Source of the DNA: Neoscytalidium dimidiatum
Taxonomy: Eukaryota > Ascomycota > Dothideomycetes > Botryosphaeriales > Botryosphaeriaceae
DNA: 64,000 nucleotides
Direction of reading: 5' to 3'
Assembly: GCA_037367355.1 (NCBI GenBank)
Contig: CM074706.1
Coordinates: 1,736,001 to 1,800,000, forward strand
The position numbers and the translations under genes are program-made. Of the stretch, positions 11,789-22,673 are shown one piece after another. Positions within the stretch are counted from its first letter, which is position 1; each line of letters opens with the position of its first letter. The notes below the pieces were generated by a model. The model was not told the DNA's origin. It searched no databases and saw only the letters and a list, made by a program, of their open reading frames with translations.

Positions 11789-12582
11789 AACAATATCGGA
11801 GTTTCTGCTCACCCACAGTTAGTGGGATATTTTCAGTCGGCAGGACGGGACGATACATACTAGATCTGAGGTCAAACTTCGCAACGATTCATTCTAGCTC
11901 GGAAACAATCAACCACATTCAAGTACTCTGAATATTTACGTTGTACGCCTGGGTCAGTGCATATCCTATCTCTATGTGTTGTGTCAGCTTGTGCGAATTC
12001 AATGACTGTGTGACAGACCATAAGGGAAATTCAGAAAGAACAAAAAGAGTTAGCGGAAAGCGTGGAAAGGTGTTTTTATTCCTTCATCTCTTCCGTGTCA
12101 ACCCTATGCTTCGATACGTTGCAACTCCCTGCAACTTTTTGGTCGTCATATCGACTGGAGAAAACCGATTCCAACCCGGTCCAACAATGAAACACCAAAA
12201 CTCCACACGCCGGACCATAGTACCCGAGATAGTGAAAAAAAAAAGAGGTACAAACACAGGATGCCCCATATTCATCAGTCGTGTGTTTGTGTCGTGGAGG
12301 ACAAAGCTTCAGAAGAGACAGGGAAAACTGATGAGGAAACATGAACAAGAATCCCTCTATCCGGCGCAAGAGCTCCTCGCAATCCATCCAGGAAATACCG
12401 CAAGTATCAGGAAATCAAGTTGAGTCACAGTTCCGAATGCATGAACGGACAAAGATCACGCCGACCCAGTTAGAAAACCCATCCGTCCCACCCTCCCTTT
12501 CTTTACCGCCATTAACTCCGAGCAAGCAAATCAGACGTATTCGTACAAATTCATTGGTAAGCAAAGACGTCACATCTCGTGC
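11789..12582. other. 3' intergenic region between SDR and regulator
   Basis: This lies between the 3' ends of two convergent genes. Open frames on both strands (for example 11941-12423 +) carry no recognisable domain and no third-position bias. Probably 3' UTRs. Confidence 0.45.
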
Positions 12583-12862
12583 TTATGTATTAAAAGCCCA
12601 GTTGCCTCCGCTGCTGATGCTGTTGGGTGCAACGTAATAGCTTTGGTAAGGATGCTGAGGCATTGAGAAATCCGCAGCTGCCAGCATCGGGTTGAGAATG
12701 CCCGAAGGCAGCCGGGGCCTGGATGCTGCTGCTGCTCCGGCTGCAACTTGATTTGGATTGCTGACAGCGGTGGTGACTGCAGGTGGTAGGCTCGTCATCG
12801 GTTGCAAAGTCGTGGCCTGCTGTTGGACCGAAGCAGCTGCCGCATTCGCCTGTACCTGGGCT

Positions 12863-12894
<32 letters not shown>

Positions 12895-14821
12895 GGCTTG
12901 GGCCTGGGCAGCCACATACGGCATCTGTGCTGCACCGCCCATATTTGGGGTGGGGAGTTGCTGCTGCGGCTGCTGCTGCGGCGGCGGATCTTCAGGCCAT
13001 CCCCACTGCCTCTTGAGCTCGGTGTTGATAAAACCAACACGCCATCCAGTTTCTTGTCGGATTTTGTCCAGGATTTGCAAAACCTCTTCCTGCTCGCGGC
13101 GATTGGTCAGGCATTCGGCAGCGATGGCCAAGGAACGTAGAGCCACACTAGCGACACCACTAAAGAGCATTAGCAAGACTAGCCCGTTCACATGTCAACT
13201 GGATACTTACCGGTCCTTGACATGCGCAACGATGCCACAGATTTGCTGTGAGTGACGTTGCAAAAGGTCCCGCATATCGTTGCCGTCTTTGGACTCCACG
13301 GGATTAATCTGGGCCAGCAGGCACATGGCTGTATGGTAGAACAGGCGAGCGACGATTGTTGTCCGCTTGATGAGCCATACCTCCGGGAAGGCCGATTGAG
13401 AAGAGGTTTGGTAGGGGTATAGATAAGCCATCGGGTGCATGGTCCTGGGGATGCAGTCGTTCCATGTGTCACACCAATTTTTCAGCCTCTGCCACTCAGC
13501 GTATCTCTTCTGAAGTCTGGCCTGGTCTTCTCTCGGCGAACCGGACGACTTTCTGGGGATCGACGCGCGGAAGTTTGCAATCTTGGCGACAATGTAGACG
13601 ATACGGTAGGTCCAGACCTCTTCACGTCCGGCCTCAGTCTCGCGGTTGAAGTCCATGTCGACACCCCACTCATCAGGATCCCAAGCGACTTGCCAATTGA
13701 AGTGCAGACAGCTCAGAAGCTCCATACCCACATTCAGCCAGAAACAGGCAGCTCCGATTCCAGTTGACCTCGCATTCCACCCGCACTCCTTGATAAGGGC
13801 CCGAGCGCCAGCGATGTGGTTCATCCGTTGCAAAGCACGTTCGCACATGATTTCGTAGACATTAAGAATAACGGCCGTGGTGGCACAAATTACCGTATCG
13901 CGGTTGGGATTTTGCAAAGAATTCAGCAGGTATCGTGTGGCGGTGTCGTAGTAATGCAGCGCTTTGTCCTCGGTGTATCGGGCATTGACGAGAGAGAGGT
14001 GACGGGCGCCGCAGGCCAAGAAGGCATTAAGCAGCATGGGTTCGCCGAGAGCATGAAAAGGAAGTAATCTGGAGAACTGTCGTAATCGTTAAGGTCGATG
14101 ACAGGGTTAGAGTTGACGAGGAACTTACATGTTTCTGCGGGTCCATGCTGTCCATCCATAAGCCCACCTCCTCAACAAAGACCTGCATAAACAAAACCTC
14201 TTCCTGTGTGTTCAGATAATCTCGAGGTCTCGCAGGCGGTGATGTGGTGGGCTCGTGGCTGTTGTATGCCGAGGCAGCCTGGATTGAGCTGGAGGCCGAA
14301 AAATCCATGCCGGCATGCTGCACGTTTTGGTTTGACGGCGGCTGGGTCGTCTCGTACATCATGTTATTGTGCTCGTCCGAGTACATATCAGGCAATACGC
14401 CCTGAATAGGTGGAAGAGGTTGGTGTGATAGCTCAGGAGCAGGGGGCGGGCCGGAGGAAAAGTCCAGCTGCAAGCCGTTCATGGCTTGCGTGGTGGCTTG
14501 AACCTCTGGGGCGCCATACTTGCTGAGACCACCCTTGTACTCGGATGCAATGTCTCGGGATTCATCCAGGAAGCTTATGTTCCAGTCTTGCGAGGGAGGG
14601 ACGACAGGCGGGGCTTGAACGGTAGTGTCGATAAAGTTTAGACGAATGCCGCGCTTGCATATCCTATTCGACTTGCGGCAGTTCTGGCAGTGCGGCATGG
14701 CCTCGTCACACTTGAGATGGCGCTCTCTACATGTCAGACAGCCTGTGCGCACGCGCTTGGGTTTGCTCGCAGCAGGCGGCTCGACGGGCGGAGCCGCCTG
14801 CGCCGAGTCGGCGTCGCTCAT
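12583..14821 (-). CDS. Zn2Cys6 transcription factor with Ala-Gln repeat
   Basis: A nuclear binuclear-zinc-cluster regulator of 711 residues in three exons: 14821-14129, 14076-13211 and 13159-12583. The introns are 52 bp (14077-14128) and 51 bp (13160-13210), both GTAAG..AG. The zinc cluster is CLTCRERHLKCDE followed by CQNCRKSNRICK near residues 30-57, preceded by a basic KPKRVRTG stretch. It is followed by a conserved RGIRLNFIDT segment and a helical fungal regulator middle domain. The C-terminal quarter is Gln/Pro/Ala-rich with an Ala-Gln repeat. ATG 14821 is the first in-frame ATG, with A at -3; open frame continues upstream without an ATG. The cluster sequence recalls the OefC-type (overexpressed-fluffy) regulators of Aspergillus; I recall this from memory and hold it weakly. 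Targets are unknown. Confidence 0.85.
12855..12908 (-). repeat. Coding hexanucleotide repeat (Ala-Gln)
   Basis: Nine near-identical 6-bp units (CCTGAG, CTTGAG and CCTGGG variants on the plus strand) encode alternating Ala and Gln in the C-terminal region of the Zn2Cys6 regulator. The central five units are almost perfect, so copy number may vary between strains. Confidence 0.85.
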
Positions 14822-16743
14822 GGTACGGCTGCTCTGCTGGCTGCTCTTTCGGCTCTTAGAGGGCGGAGGCTGGTTATCGAGCTGCGGCTTCTGCTTCTTC
14901 AACGAGGAGTGACTCGGGGTGGAGGCGGAGGCGGAGGCGGCGGCGGGGTTTCGAGGGGCTTGCAGGTCGGCGAAGGGATCTCGGGCAAGGGTTATATCCG
15001 AGCGGATGGTGGTGGAGGGCGAGACTTGCTGCTGGCTCGCATAGAGGGAGAAGTCGAGCGGGGGCTGCTGGAACCCGGTGTGTATGGGTGGGACAGCCAC
15101 GATGAAGGATAGTCGAAGGAGAGCCCTCGACGTAGCAGACAGGTAGACGTGAACAGGAGCTTGCTCGCGCGGGTGAGCTTGGGACTGGCGGTGGTGGTGA
15201 GAGGGTGGTCGGGAATGGCGTTGCAAAGGGTTTCAGGTACCTATAGGCGGGCGTCGCGAAAGGCTCGGGGGGGTGTTTAGCCAGTCACGCGTCCGGCCTC
15301 AGGCTGGCGGGGCGGGCGGTGGAGTGCGCTCGCGGGCGCGGGGAGCGGAGATGGTGCAGGCTGAGGGATTGCGGGCCAGGTCGACTACATGATGTTGCGG
15401 AAGTCAGAGGCAGTGGAGCAGGTTCAAGGCAGCGCCGTGTGCTTTTCGCAGGGCCTGAGGGCCGCGCAGGGATCGAGGCAGAGGCAGCGCAAGTCGAAGC
15501 GAGCAGCAGCAAGCCACCAAAGAAAAACGCCCATCCCGCTATGCGCCCGCCGACCGCGACATACTGCTACTGCTACTGCTACTACCACCACGCACGCATC
15601 AGCCCGCGCAGCTGAGCAGCGAGGAGCGGGCGCGCGCTGTCTGCTCCCTGTCGCTCCGACAAGCGACGGCCGTGCTGCTGCCGCTGCCGCCGGTGCAGAC
15701 GCAGGCGCAGGCTCCAGGCGTCGAGGGCGCGGTTCGACACGCTTCAAGCCTGAGGCCGCTGAGGGGGCCGATCTGACGCGCAGCGACATCGACGGGCCTG
15801 GAGGAGCTTGGCCACCGGGGCCTGGGCTGGGCTGGCCCAGTTTCTCACTAGCCGCCCGCCGCGGGTGACGCCCGTCGCCCGTCGCCCGTCACCGCGGGGG
15901 ATCGAGCGCGACCGAGCCCGTACTCAAGGCACCGTGCCTGCACGCCGCTGGTGCGTTCAACGACAGTGCAGCGTGTACGCCAGCGCTCGCTCGCTGGCCC
16001 GCAAATCGCGCGGGCCCTGCATTGGGCGCGCGGCGGGGACTCAAGCGCGGCGGGCGCGGCGGAAGGGCAGTTCTTCTGGGGGGAGCACGCGCTGCACAAT
16101 GATGACGACGGCGAGGAGTGCGTCTGCACGCTTCGTCTCAGCTTACCTCGCCTACCACGCCCGCCGATGATCGGGCAACTGCAGCCCGTCCCCAGACCGT
16201 CCAAGCTCTCCCATCCGCCGTCTTCTTTTGACCGACGCGCCCTCAACACCACCGCGAGCGTGTAAACAACAAGGAACATCCGTGAGCCCACGTGGCTGCG
16301 CAAATGCCACCGCGCCGCTGTCCCCGACCTGACGTGTCGGGCCTGCTTGCTGATGCTCAGGGGCGCGATCGGAGGCCCGCCACGCTGCGACACGTCCTGT
16401 CGCGCCCGAGACCCAGACCACCGAGGCCGCCTGGGCGCAGAGCTGCTGCAAACCTTAATCGCACGCGCACGCGCACGCGCACGCGCATGCGCTCTTGCCG
16501 GCCCTGACTGTCCGGCACTGGCGCTGACTGGCAGCGGGAGACGGCGAGAGTACGAAGGTTTGAGTGCGCGCACGCGTCGCTCCGAGTTGTAGCTTGACGG
16601 AAGCAGGCGCCCATTCCAAAAAAGATCGCCGTCGATCCTTCTCGTCCCGTCTTGCCCTCCAAGGTCGCGCGCCCAGCGACTCCATCCTCCAGCCCAGCCC
16701 AGCTCGCTACTCTCCTCTACCACCACCTCAGTCCTGCCAGCCC
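14822..16743. other. Divergent upstream region of the regulator and ASA1-like genes
   Basis: No gene is supported in 1.9 kb of GC-rich DNA between divergent starts. It contains a short TACTGC repeat near 15563-15583, a CCGCCT/GGAGGC-type purine-rich stretch near 14920-14945, and a GCACGC repeat (annotated separately). The long open frames on both strands are Arg/Ala/Ser-rich and mutually overlapping, typical of GC-rich non-coding DNA. It probably holds long 5' UTRs and regulatory sites of the zinc-cluster gene. Confidence 0.5.
16461..16492. repeat. GCACGC tandem repeat
   Basis: About five copies of a 6-bp alternating purine-pyrimidine unit lie some 250 bp upstream of the ASA1-like start codon. 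Such a run could adopt Z-DNA; no function is claimed. Confidence 0.8.
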
Positions 16744-18431
16744 ATGTCCCACGCCCGCGCGAGTGATGCCGCCCTTCAGCTGCAGCAGCAGGCCGAGCGC
16801 CCGCCGGCTCAGCCTGCTTATGTGCTCCGCGGTCACGCCGCTCAGATCCACGCTGTACGCTTTGTACGCCACAACGCGCGCTTGCTGACTGGCGATGCTG
16901 ACGGCTGGATCGTGCTCTGGAATATCGCGACTAAGCGCCCTGCCGCTGTCTGGCGTGCCCACCAAGGCGCCATTCTGGGCTTCGATTCCTGGGGAGAAGA
17001 AAACCTCATCACGTACGTCCCGTGCTTCATTGTGCGTTTCCTTCCCATTCGGGAAGTTTAGGCACGCCTCCGCCGTGCTGTTTCAGCTCTCGACCGCGGC
17101 CATGCACGTCACGAACACGCCGATATGCAAACATAGAAACTTCGCTTCGTCTTCGCTTATGCGCGTCGATCTCGATTTCTGCAGCGGCTGATTTTGTTCC
17201 CGATGCAGGCAGGGACGGGATTTCCACCTTCGCGTGTGGCAGCTGCGTCCCGAGGACGAAAAGGACTTATCTACTGCCTTACCGGTTGATGAAACAACCA
17301 CAGACCGCAAGCAGCCATGGCTTCTGCACTCCCTCCGAGTCAACACCTTGAATTTCTGCTCCTTTGCCATGTGCCCCGAGCTTTCAACCATGGCCGATGC
17401 AACGTCTACTGGCCCGTCATCCATGACCCCCGTACTAGTCGCAGTCCTGGGATCGAAAGATGACGAGGTCAACATATATCAGCTCCCTAGTGAGCGTCGC
17501 GTGAGCATCGTTCCGAGTTTAGGTCAGAAAACAGGTACACCAAGCCCCCGACGCAGCCCGCATCATCATTTACCTAATCTGCTTTCCAGGAATGACCATG
17601 GCCCTTTCTCTTATCTGCTCTCCCGCCTTATCGAAAACCGTGTACTGCATCTCTGCCTACGAAAGCGGCGCGACTGCCGTCCACGCCTTCGACGCTACTG
17701 CCAATACCTGGTCCCGTATCTACACCAGCCAGCCGCACTCTCAGCCCATTCTTTCTCTCTTCCCGTGCCCGGTAGTTTCTGCTGCACCAGAGCTTGCCTT
17801 CTTCACATCCGGCGCGGATGACATCGTCGCCAAACACGTCGTCCAGCTTTCTACCTGCACACCACCAGAAGCAGGCCCGCCGCCCGCAGCACCAACCCAA
17901 TCTTCTTCCTCGACCACAGAAAACAGACCAAAATCCCTCCTTTCCGCCGCTCTCGCCTCACAGACCCCAGAGCCGTCTGCTTCTGCTTCAACACCTCCCC
18001 AGCCAAACCCAGCACCTGTTGCACCGGCAAAAGTGTCCCGCACCAAGCACTCTGGTCAACAGTCCCTAACTGTCCGCTCGGATGGCCGGATACTGGCGAC
18101 TGCTGGTTGGGATGGGAGGATAAGGGTGTACAGCGCGAAGAGTCTCAAGGAGGTTGCGGTGCTGGCGTGGCACAAAGAGGGGTGCTATGCGGTGGGATTT
18201 GCGGACGTTGGTGCGCCGGGTGGGGATGGGGCTGCAGAAGGTAGAGAGAACCCACTAGACGGCAAAAATTCTGCGGATCGAGACGATGCTGGGGTGGTTG
18301 TGAAGATTAATGGGGAGACGCCGGTTGCGAGGACGACGGTGCGGTCGAGGAGGGAGGAGAGAGCTAGAGCGGTGCATTGGGTTGCGGCGGGGTCGAAGGA
18401 TGGGAAGGTTAGCTTGTGGGAGGTGTTCTAA
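16744..18431 (+). CDS. ASA1-like WD40 protein (ASTRA-associated)
   Basis: A WD40-repeat protein of 478 residues matching fungal ASTRA-associated protein 1, a component linked to the Tra1/Tti/Rvb ASTRA chromatin complex. The exons are 16744-17012, 17209-17534 and 17590-18431. The introns are 196 bp (GTACGT..GATGCAG) and 55 bp (GTACAC..TTCCAG). The first WD repeat is clear (YVLRGHAAQIHAVRF, then GWIVLWN at residues about 27-65). A second follows at the exon 1/2 junction (GRDFHLRVWQL), and the C-terminus closes with DGRIRVYS and GSKDGKVSLWEVF. A Ser/Pro-rich low-complexity insertion sits between the middle and last repeats. The start ATG lies about 26 codons before the first repeat. It converges on DBP7. 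Confidence 0.85.
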
Positions 18432-18523
18432 GATGAAGCGCATTTCATACGTGTGAGGTAAGGAGTGCAAATCACTCAATGAACGTAATTGCATCTGATG
18501 TCAGGCGCATGGCTGTGAAGAGA

Positions 18524-18547
18524 TTTTTTTTTTTAAAAAAAAAAAAA
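18524..18547. repeat. T11-A13 palindromic tract between convergent genes
   Basis: A run of 11 T is followed directly by 13 A, about 95 bp past the ASA1-like stop and about 370 bp before the DBP7 stop. A second A-rich run lies at about 18775-18786. The tract is near-symmetrical, so either transcript would meet it. A role in transcript 3'-end formation or nucleosome exclusion is inference. The rest of 18432-18917 is AT-rich 3' UTR-like DNA. Confidence 0.7.
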
Positions 18548-18917
18548 CTGTATACCCACAGCTTGAAACTGCGTATCATTCTTTTATGGTCCCATACCAT
18601 ATCCGCATCATTCGTCCTTTAGCATTAAGAGAGAAGGATTAGTTAATAGCATTGCCACAGAACATATTCAAGTATTAATTGGCAGCTGGGGAATATCAGC
18701 ATAGCTATCATTCTGTTACGGTGTCTCGACATCTATTCGTCGATACCAACACTGTGATCCTCATAAGTCCTGAGAAAAAAAAAAAATCTGTTTCGAAAAA
18801 TGCCGTGAGGAAGTTACACTCTTGGCATCCGATTAGACACGATTGAACATGGGCAAACAAAGACTTCTTTTATTCCCTTTTCCCTGATCCAGCCTTTTCA
18901 ATCCATCACTTACTGCT

Positions 18918-21200
18918 TCAACCCAGGTTGAACTCACTCGCTCCGCCCATCATCTTCCTTGCCATCGCCCTCATCTTCTTCCCGGCCTCATCTACATCCG
19001 GCGCCCCGTGCGCATCCTCCTTCGCGCCGCGCTTCCCATCAGCGCCAGCCCTCTCCCTGACCTTTCTGCCCTTCTCCTCCTTACCCTTCGCCGCGTCCGG
19101 CCGCAATCCAGGCACCTTGATGGCGCCGGGACGATCACGCAGCGCGAACGCCTTCGCCAGGTGGCCCAGATGCAGCTCCTTGATGTTGAAGTACCTCCGC
19201 TCGTCGGCGACGTGCGTCGCGTACGCGCGGACGTGGCTCTGGTAGGCGCGCCTCGCGAGCTCGAGGCGGTGCGGCCGCGCGAGGGCCCAGCGCTCGGCGT
19301 CGAGCTGCCACGCCGTCGCCGCGTCCTCCCAGGCCGCCCGGGTGATGACGCCGGGCGGCGTGAAGGCCTTGCGGAGCAGCTCGCTGGCGTCGTGCCGGAC
19401 TAGGCCGAGGGCGGCGCCCGAGTCGGTGGTCGGGCGGTCCCGCTTGAGGACGTCGATGTAGCCCTCTTCGTCGCCGGGTTGCAGGAAGATCATCGCACGG
19501 CCGTCCTTGCCGGCGCGCGCGGTGCGGCCGATGCGGTGGAGGTGGTCGTCGCGCGCAAATGCTGGGTCGTATTCGATGACGAAGTCGACGTTGGGAAGGT
19601 CGAGACCGCGGGATGCGACGTCCGTGCAGACGAGGACGGCGGGAGTGGTGCTCTTGGTGAAGGATTGGAGGGTTGAGGTACGGAGGGATTGCGCGAGAGA
19701 GCCGTGGAGTCTGTAGACGGTGACTGGGTTGTCATCTCCGGAAAGCGTAGGTGATGGAGCGGAAGTGCGGCTGCAGGTGACAGGCTCGACTTTGCTCGGG
19801 TTGGGGTTCTTGCGCTTTCTGTCGGATGGCCTTGATTTGTCGTCCTCATTTTCCTTCTCCGACGTGTTTTCTTGGCCCTCCTCTTGATCTTCCCTTGCGA
19901 GAACCTCGAAATGGAAATCTACCGAGTCGGCACAGGAAATAAAGACAATGACTTTCATGACACTGCCTTTTCTTGCGAATGCGCGCTTCAGCACAGCGAT
20001 CAGTGTGACTAGTCGGAGCTTGGCAGGTACCACGGCATAGGACTGGCGGAGCTGTGCTGGTGCCGAGAAGGTGGACTCCTTCACTTCATCCTCTGAAGAG
20101 TCGGTTTGGATGTGGACTGCATCCTTCAAACTTATCTCACCTAGACGCTGAACATTCATCTTCATGGTAGCCGAACACAAGATGGTCATTCTCTTTGTAG
20201 GCAGACCGGGTATCTTGTTCTTACTTGCCTTCATGCGCAAGTTCAGCGCACCCACAATCTTTTGAATATCGTTCTCAAACCCCAGCTCCATCAGCCTGTC
20301 ACCTTCATCCAGAACCAGCCATCGCACATTACCAACGTCCAGCGCCTCTGTGTGCTCCAGGTGATCCACCAATCGTCCGGGGGTAGCGACGAGTATATTA
20401 AGACCTTTCCGCACTCGAGCCTTCTCCGACTTCTTCTTTTCGCCACCAATAACGGTTCCTGAGACAATCCAGTTCGAGCTACGAAGCACGCTCTCCAACA
20501 CGACGGATATTTGCTTGCTCAACTCGCGCGTGGGCGCGAGAATGATAGCGAATAGGCCGGATTCGCGGTGTACCTTGTCCTTTCCCAGATTCACGAGTCG
20601 CTGTACGATTGGCAATATATATGCCAGCGTCTTTCCTGAACCCGTTTGTGCCTGAATGAATGCATCCGAGTCATCGTTCACCAACTGGGGTATGGCAGAC
20701 TTCTGAATTGCGGTAGGCGCCTTTATGGAGAGCTTATTTAGCAGATGGGAAGCGATATTCGGAGAGAGGCCGAGCTTGGTGAAGGTTTCGAGTTCGGAAG
20801 ACAGCGGCGCGTTACTGGGGGCAATCTGGTCTTCGGTGTCGTACTCACGGGGAGCTTCGGCCGAGGTCGTAGAGACTGGGTTGTAGGTGAAGAGCGAGGA
20901 AACGACCTGTTTCGGGGGACCGTTCTTCGAGGGGCCTTGGTTCGTTCTCGCTGGGATGACGTTGGGCCTCGGCTGGCCAAATTGATCATCAACGCGCTGA
21001 CGTTTTGCTGCTCTTCGATCATTGCGAAAATCAGACTCGTCACTGTTCCCAGATTGAGGTTTCGCAATCTTCTTCTCCCGTCGCAGGGCAGCTTTCTTCG
21101 CGGTCAGGCGGTCCTTCCAGTGGCCGCCCTTGAAGGTGGGTTTGGAGACGAGTGGCGCATCGCCGAGGTCGAAATTGAGTAGCATGCCATCGTCGGCCAT
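18918..21200 (-). CDS. ATP-dependent RNA helicase DBP7
   Basis: A DEAD-box-type helicase of 760 residues of the Dbp7/DDX31 group, which acts in the nucleolus in 60S ribosomal subunit assembly. It is a single exon. In order the motifs are: Q-motif region (APTAIQKSAIPQL), motif I AQTGSGKT, Ia PTRELSKQ, Ib TPGRLVDHL, II DEGD, III SAT, V TDVASRGLDLPNVD and VI HRIGRTARAG. DEGD replaces DEAD, which I believe is normal for this subfamily. The N-terminus (GGHWKDRLTAKKA) and basic, low-complexity linker are also typical. An acidic/Ser-rich insertion separates motifs IV and V, and the C-terminus is Lys-rich. The ATG at 21200 is chosen because the conserved N-terminal segment starts there; open frame continues further upstream. 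Confidence 0.93.
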   Translation of the reverse strand: MADDGMLLNFDLGDAPLVSKPTFKGGHWKDRLTAKKAALRREKKIAKPQSGNSDESDFRNDRRAAKRQRVDDQFGQPRPNVIPARTNQGPSKNGPPKQVVSSLFTYNPVSTTSAEAPREYDTEDQIAPSNAPLSSELETFTKLGLSPNIASHLLNKLSIKAPTAIQKSAIPQLVNDDSDAFIQAQTGSGKTLAYILPIVQRLVNLGKDKVHRESGLFAIILAPTRELSKQISVVLESVLRSSNWIVSGTVIGGEKKKSEKARVRKGLNILVATPGRLVDHLEHTEALDVGNVRWLVLDEGDRLMELGFENDIQKIVGALNLRMKASKNKIPGLPTKRMTILCSATMKMNVQRLGEISLKDAVHIQTDSSEDEVKESTFSAPAQLRQSYAVVPAKLRLVTLIAVLKRAFARKGSVMKVIVFISCADSVDFHFEVLAREDQEEGQENTSEKENEDDKSRPSDRKRKNPNPSKVEPVTCSRTSAPSPTLSGDDNPVTVYRLHGSLAQSLRTSTLQSFTKSTTPAVLVCTDVASRGLDLPNVDFVIEYDPAFARDDHLHRIGRTARAGKDGRAMIFLQPGDEEGYIDVLKRDRPTTDSGAALGLVRHDASELLRKAFTPPGVITRAAWEDAATAWQLDAERWALARPHRLELARRAYQSHVRAYATHVADERRYFNIKELHLGHLAKAFALRDRPGAIKVPGLRPDAAKGKEEKGRKVRERAGADGKRGAKEDAHGAPDVDEAGKKMRAMARKMMGGASEFNLG

Positions 21201-21566
21201 GGCTGCTGAGCAGTGGGGTTGCCCAGCCTCGTAGTGGTTGCGTGGTAGCGTGGCAGCGTGGCAGCGGAGGAGTTGTGGGCGAGCGGCCAAAATTTCCTGC
21301 ACACTCAGGCTCAGGCTTAGCGGAGATAAGATTTGGTAGCCCCGCAGCACGGCCCGATCCGTATTCCGGCCTCTTCTCGCTGGTCGTGAGATGCTCTACC
21401 GCGCACTCGGCAGCACGACAACAATCTTCTCCTCTTCAGACTTCTGCACCAGCACTATGGACTCGCCCCGTCCTTCCATCTTCATCACTCCCGGCTGAGC
21501 CGCGCATCTGTCTCTCATTCTGCTCGCCAATTCCCTCATTACCTAATCATACCCACCGCCGTCAAG
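21201..21566. promoter_or_regulatory. Bidirectional promoter region between DBP7 and PAN6
   Basis: These 366 bp separate two divergent housekeeping start codons. The right half is pyrimidine-rich (CTTCTCC, CCTCTTC runs), as in many TATA-less fungal promoters. Shared regulation is inferred from layout alone. Confidence 0.45.
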
Positions 21567-22673
21567 ATGTTGCGCTATTTTACGAGACCGCCTCTGCGCG
21601 CGTCTCTCAAGCACAGCTGTTTCTATTCCGCTCGTCCGTTCAGCACCTCAATGCCTCAGAGCCAGCCCTTCCAGGTCTTCCGCGAGGTTGAGCCGCTGCG
21701 CGTTTACCGCCGCCAGCGGCTCCTGGATCAGAAGTCCGTCGGCATGGTTCCCACCATGGGCGCCTTGCACGAAGGTCATCTCTCACTTGTGCGCCAGGCT
21801 GCTAAGGAAAACGACGAAGTCTTCCTCTCCATCTACGTCAATCCCACCCAGTTTGGCGTGAACGAAGACCTCGAATCGTACCCCAAGACCTGGGACGCCG
21901 ACATCGAGAAGCTCCGTCTCCTCGACTCCGAGCTTGCTGCGTCTTCCGCACGAGGTCGTGTCACCACCATTTTCGCGCCCACCTCCAAGGTCATGTACCC
22001 TACTCTCCCGCCGTCTTCCGAGATCGACGGCCATGGCAGCTTCGTTACAATTACTCCCTTGGCAAATAAGCTCGAGGGCGCCTCTCGTCCCGTCTTCTTC
22101 CGCGGTGTCGCAACTGTTTGCACCAAGCTCTTCAATATTGTCCAGCCGGATAGGGTGTACTTTGGTCAGAAGGATGTTCAGCAGACTGTAATCATTCGGC
22201 GCATGGTTCAGGATTTCCACATCCCGACGAAAGTTCAAATTGGCCCGACGGAGAGGGAGAAGGATGGCCTAGCTATGAGCTCGAGGAATGTGTACTTGGG
22301 TGCTCGCCGGCGTAAGGTCTCGACGATCTTGTCGCAGGCGCTGATGAAAGCGGAGGAGCAATACAAGAACGGGAAAAGGCGGCGGGACGATATTCTTTGG
22401 CCGGCCCATGATCTAACGAACAACAAAATCCAGGAGCAGGAGGAGTTACAGCCCAAGGATCGCGCTCTGTTTGATGTAGACTACATTTCTCTGGCGGACC
22501 CGGATACTTTGGACGAAGTGGACGTCGTCGATGGGAAGAGGGGTGCCATTCTGAGCGGCGCTCTCAAGATGAAGCCAATTGAGGATCCGCAACCGGGCGA
22601 GGACGGTGGACTTGGGGGCGGCCAGGTCCCTGTGAGACTGATCGACAATATCATTCTCAAGCCTGTTACATGA
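21567..22673 (+). CDS. Pantoate--beta-alanine ligase (pantothenate synthetase)
   Basis: This enzyme condenses pantoate with beta-alanine, using ATP, to make pantothenate, the precursor of coenzyme A. It is a single exon of 368 residues. The ATP-binding HIGH-type motif is in VPTMGALHEGHLSLVR (near residue 55). VYFGQKDVQQTVIIRRM contains the conserved FGxKD segment, and the KMSKS-like site is AMSSRNVYL. An N-terminal extension (MLRYFTRPPLRASLKHSCFYS) before the core is basic and could be a mitochondrial targeting peptide; a second ATG lies about 28 codons in. A fungal insertion rich in Lys/Arg and Glu/Gln sits before the last conserved block. The symbol is the yeast name; bacterial panC is the homologue. 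Confidence 0.95.
   Translation: MLRYFTRPPLRASLKHSCFYSARPFSTSMPQSQPFQVFREVEPLRVYRRQRLLDQKSVGMVPTMGALHEGHLSLVRQAAKENDEVFLSIYVNPTQFGVNEDLESYPKTWDADIEKLRLLDSELAASSARGRVTTIFAPTSKVMYPTLPPSSEIDGHGSFVTITPLANKLEGASRPVFFRGVATVCTKLFNIVQPDRVYFGQKDVQQTVIIRRMVQDFHIPTKVQIGPTEREKDGLAMSSRNVYLGARRRKVSTILSQALMKAEEQYKNGKRRRDDILWPAHDLTNNKIQEQEELQPKDRALFDVDYISLADPDTLDEVDVVDGKRGAILSGALKMKPIEDPQPGEDGGLGGGQVPVRLIDNIILKPVT

Noticed and set aside
14822..15226. N-terminal extension of the zinc-cluster regulator
   Set aside because: The frame is open but starts only with TTG and is Ser/Pro/Gln low complexity. The first ATG at 14821 precedes the zinc cluster.
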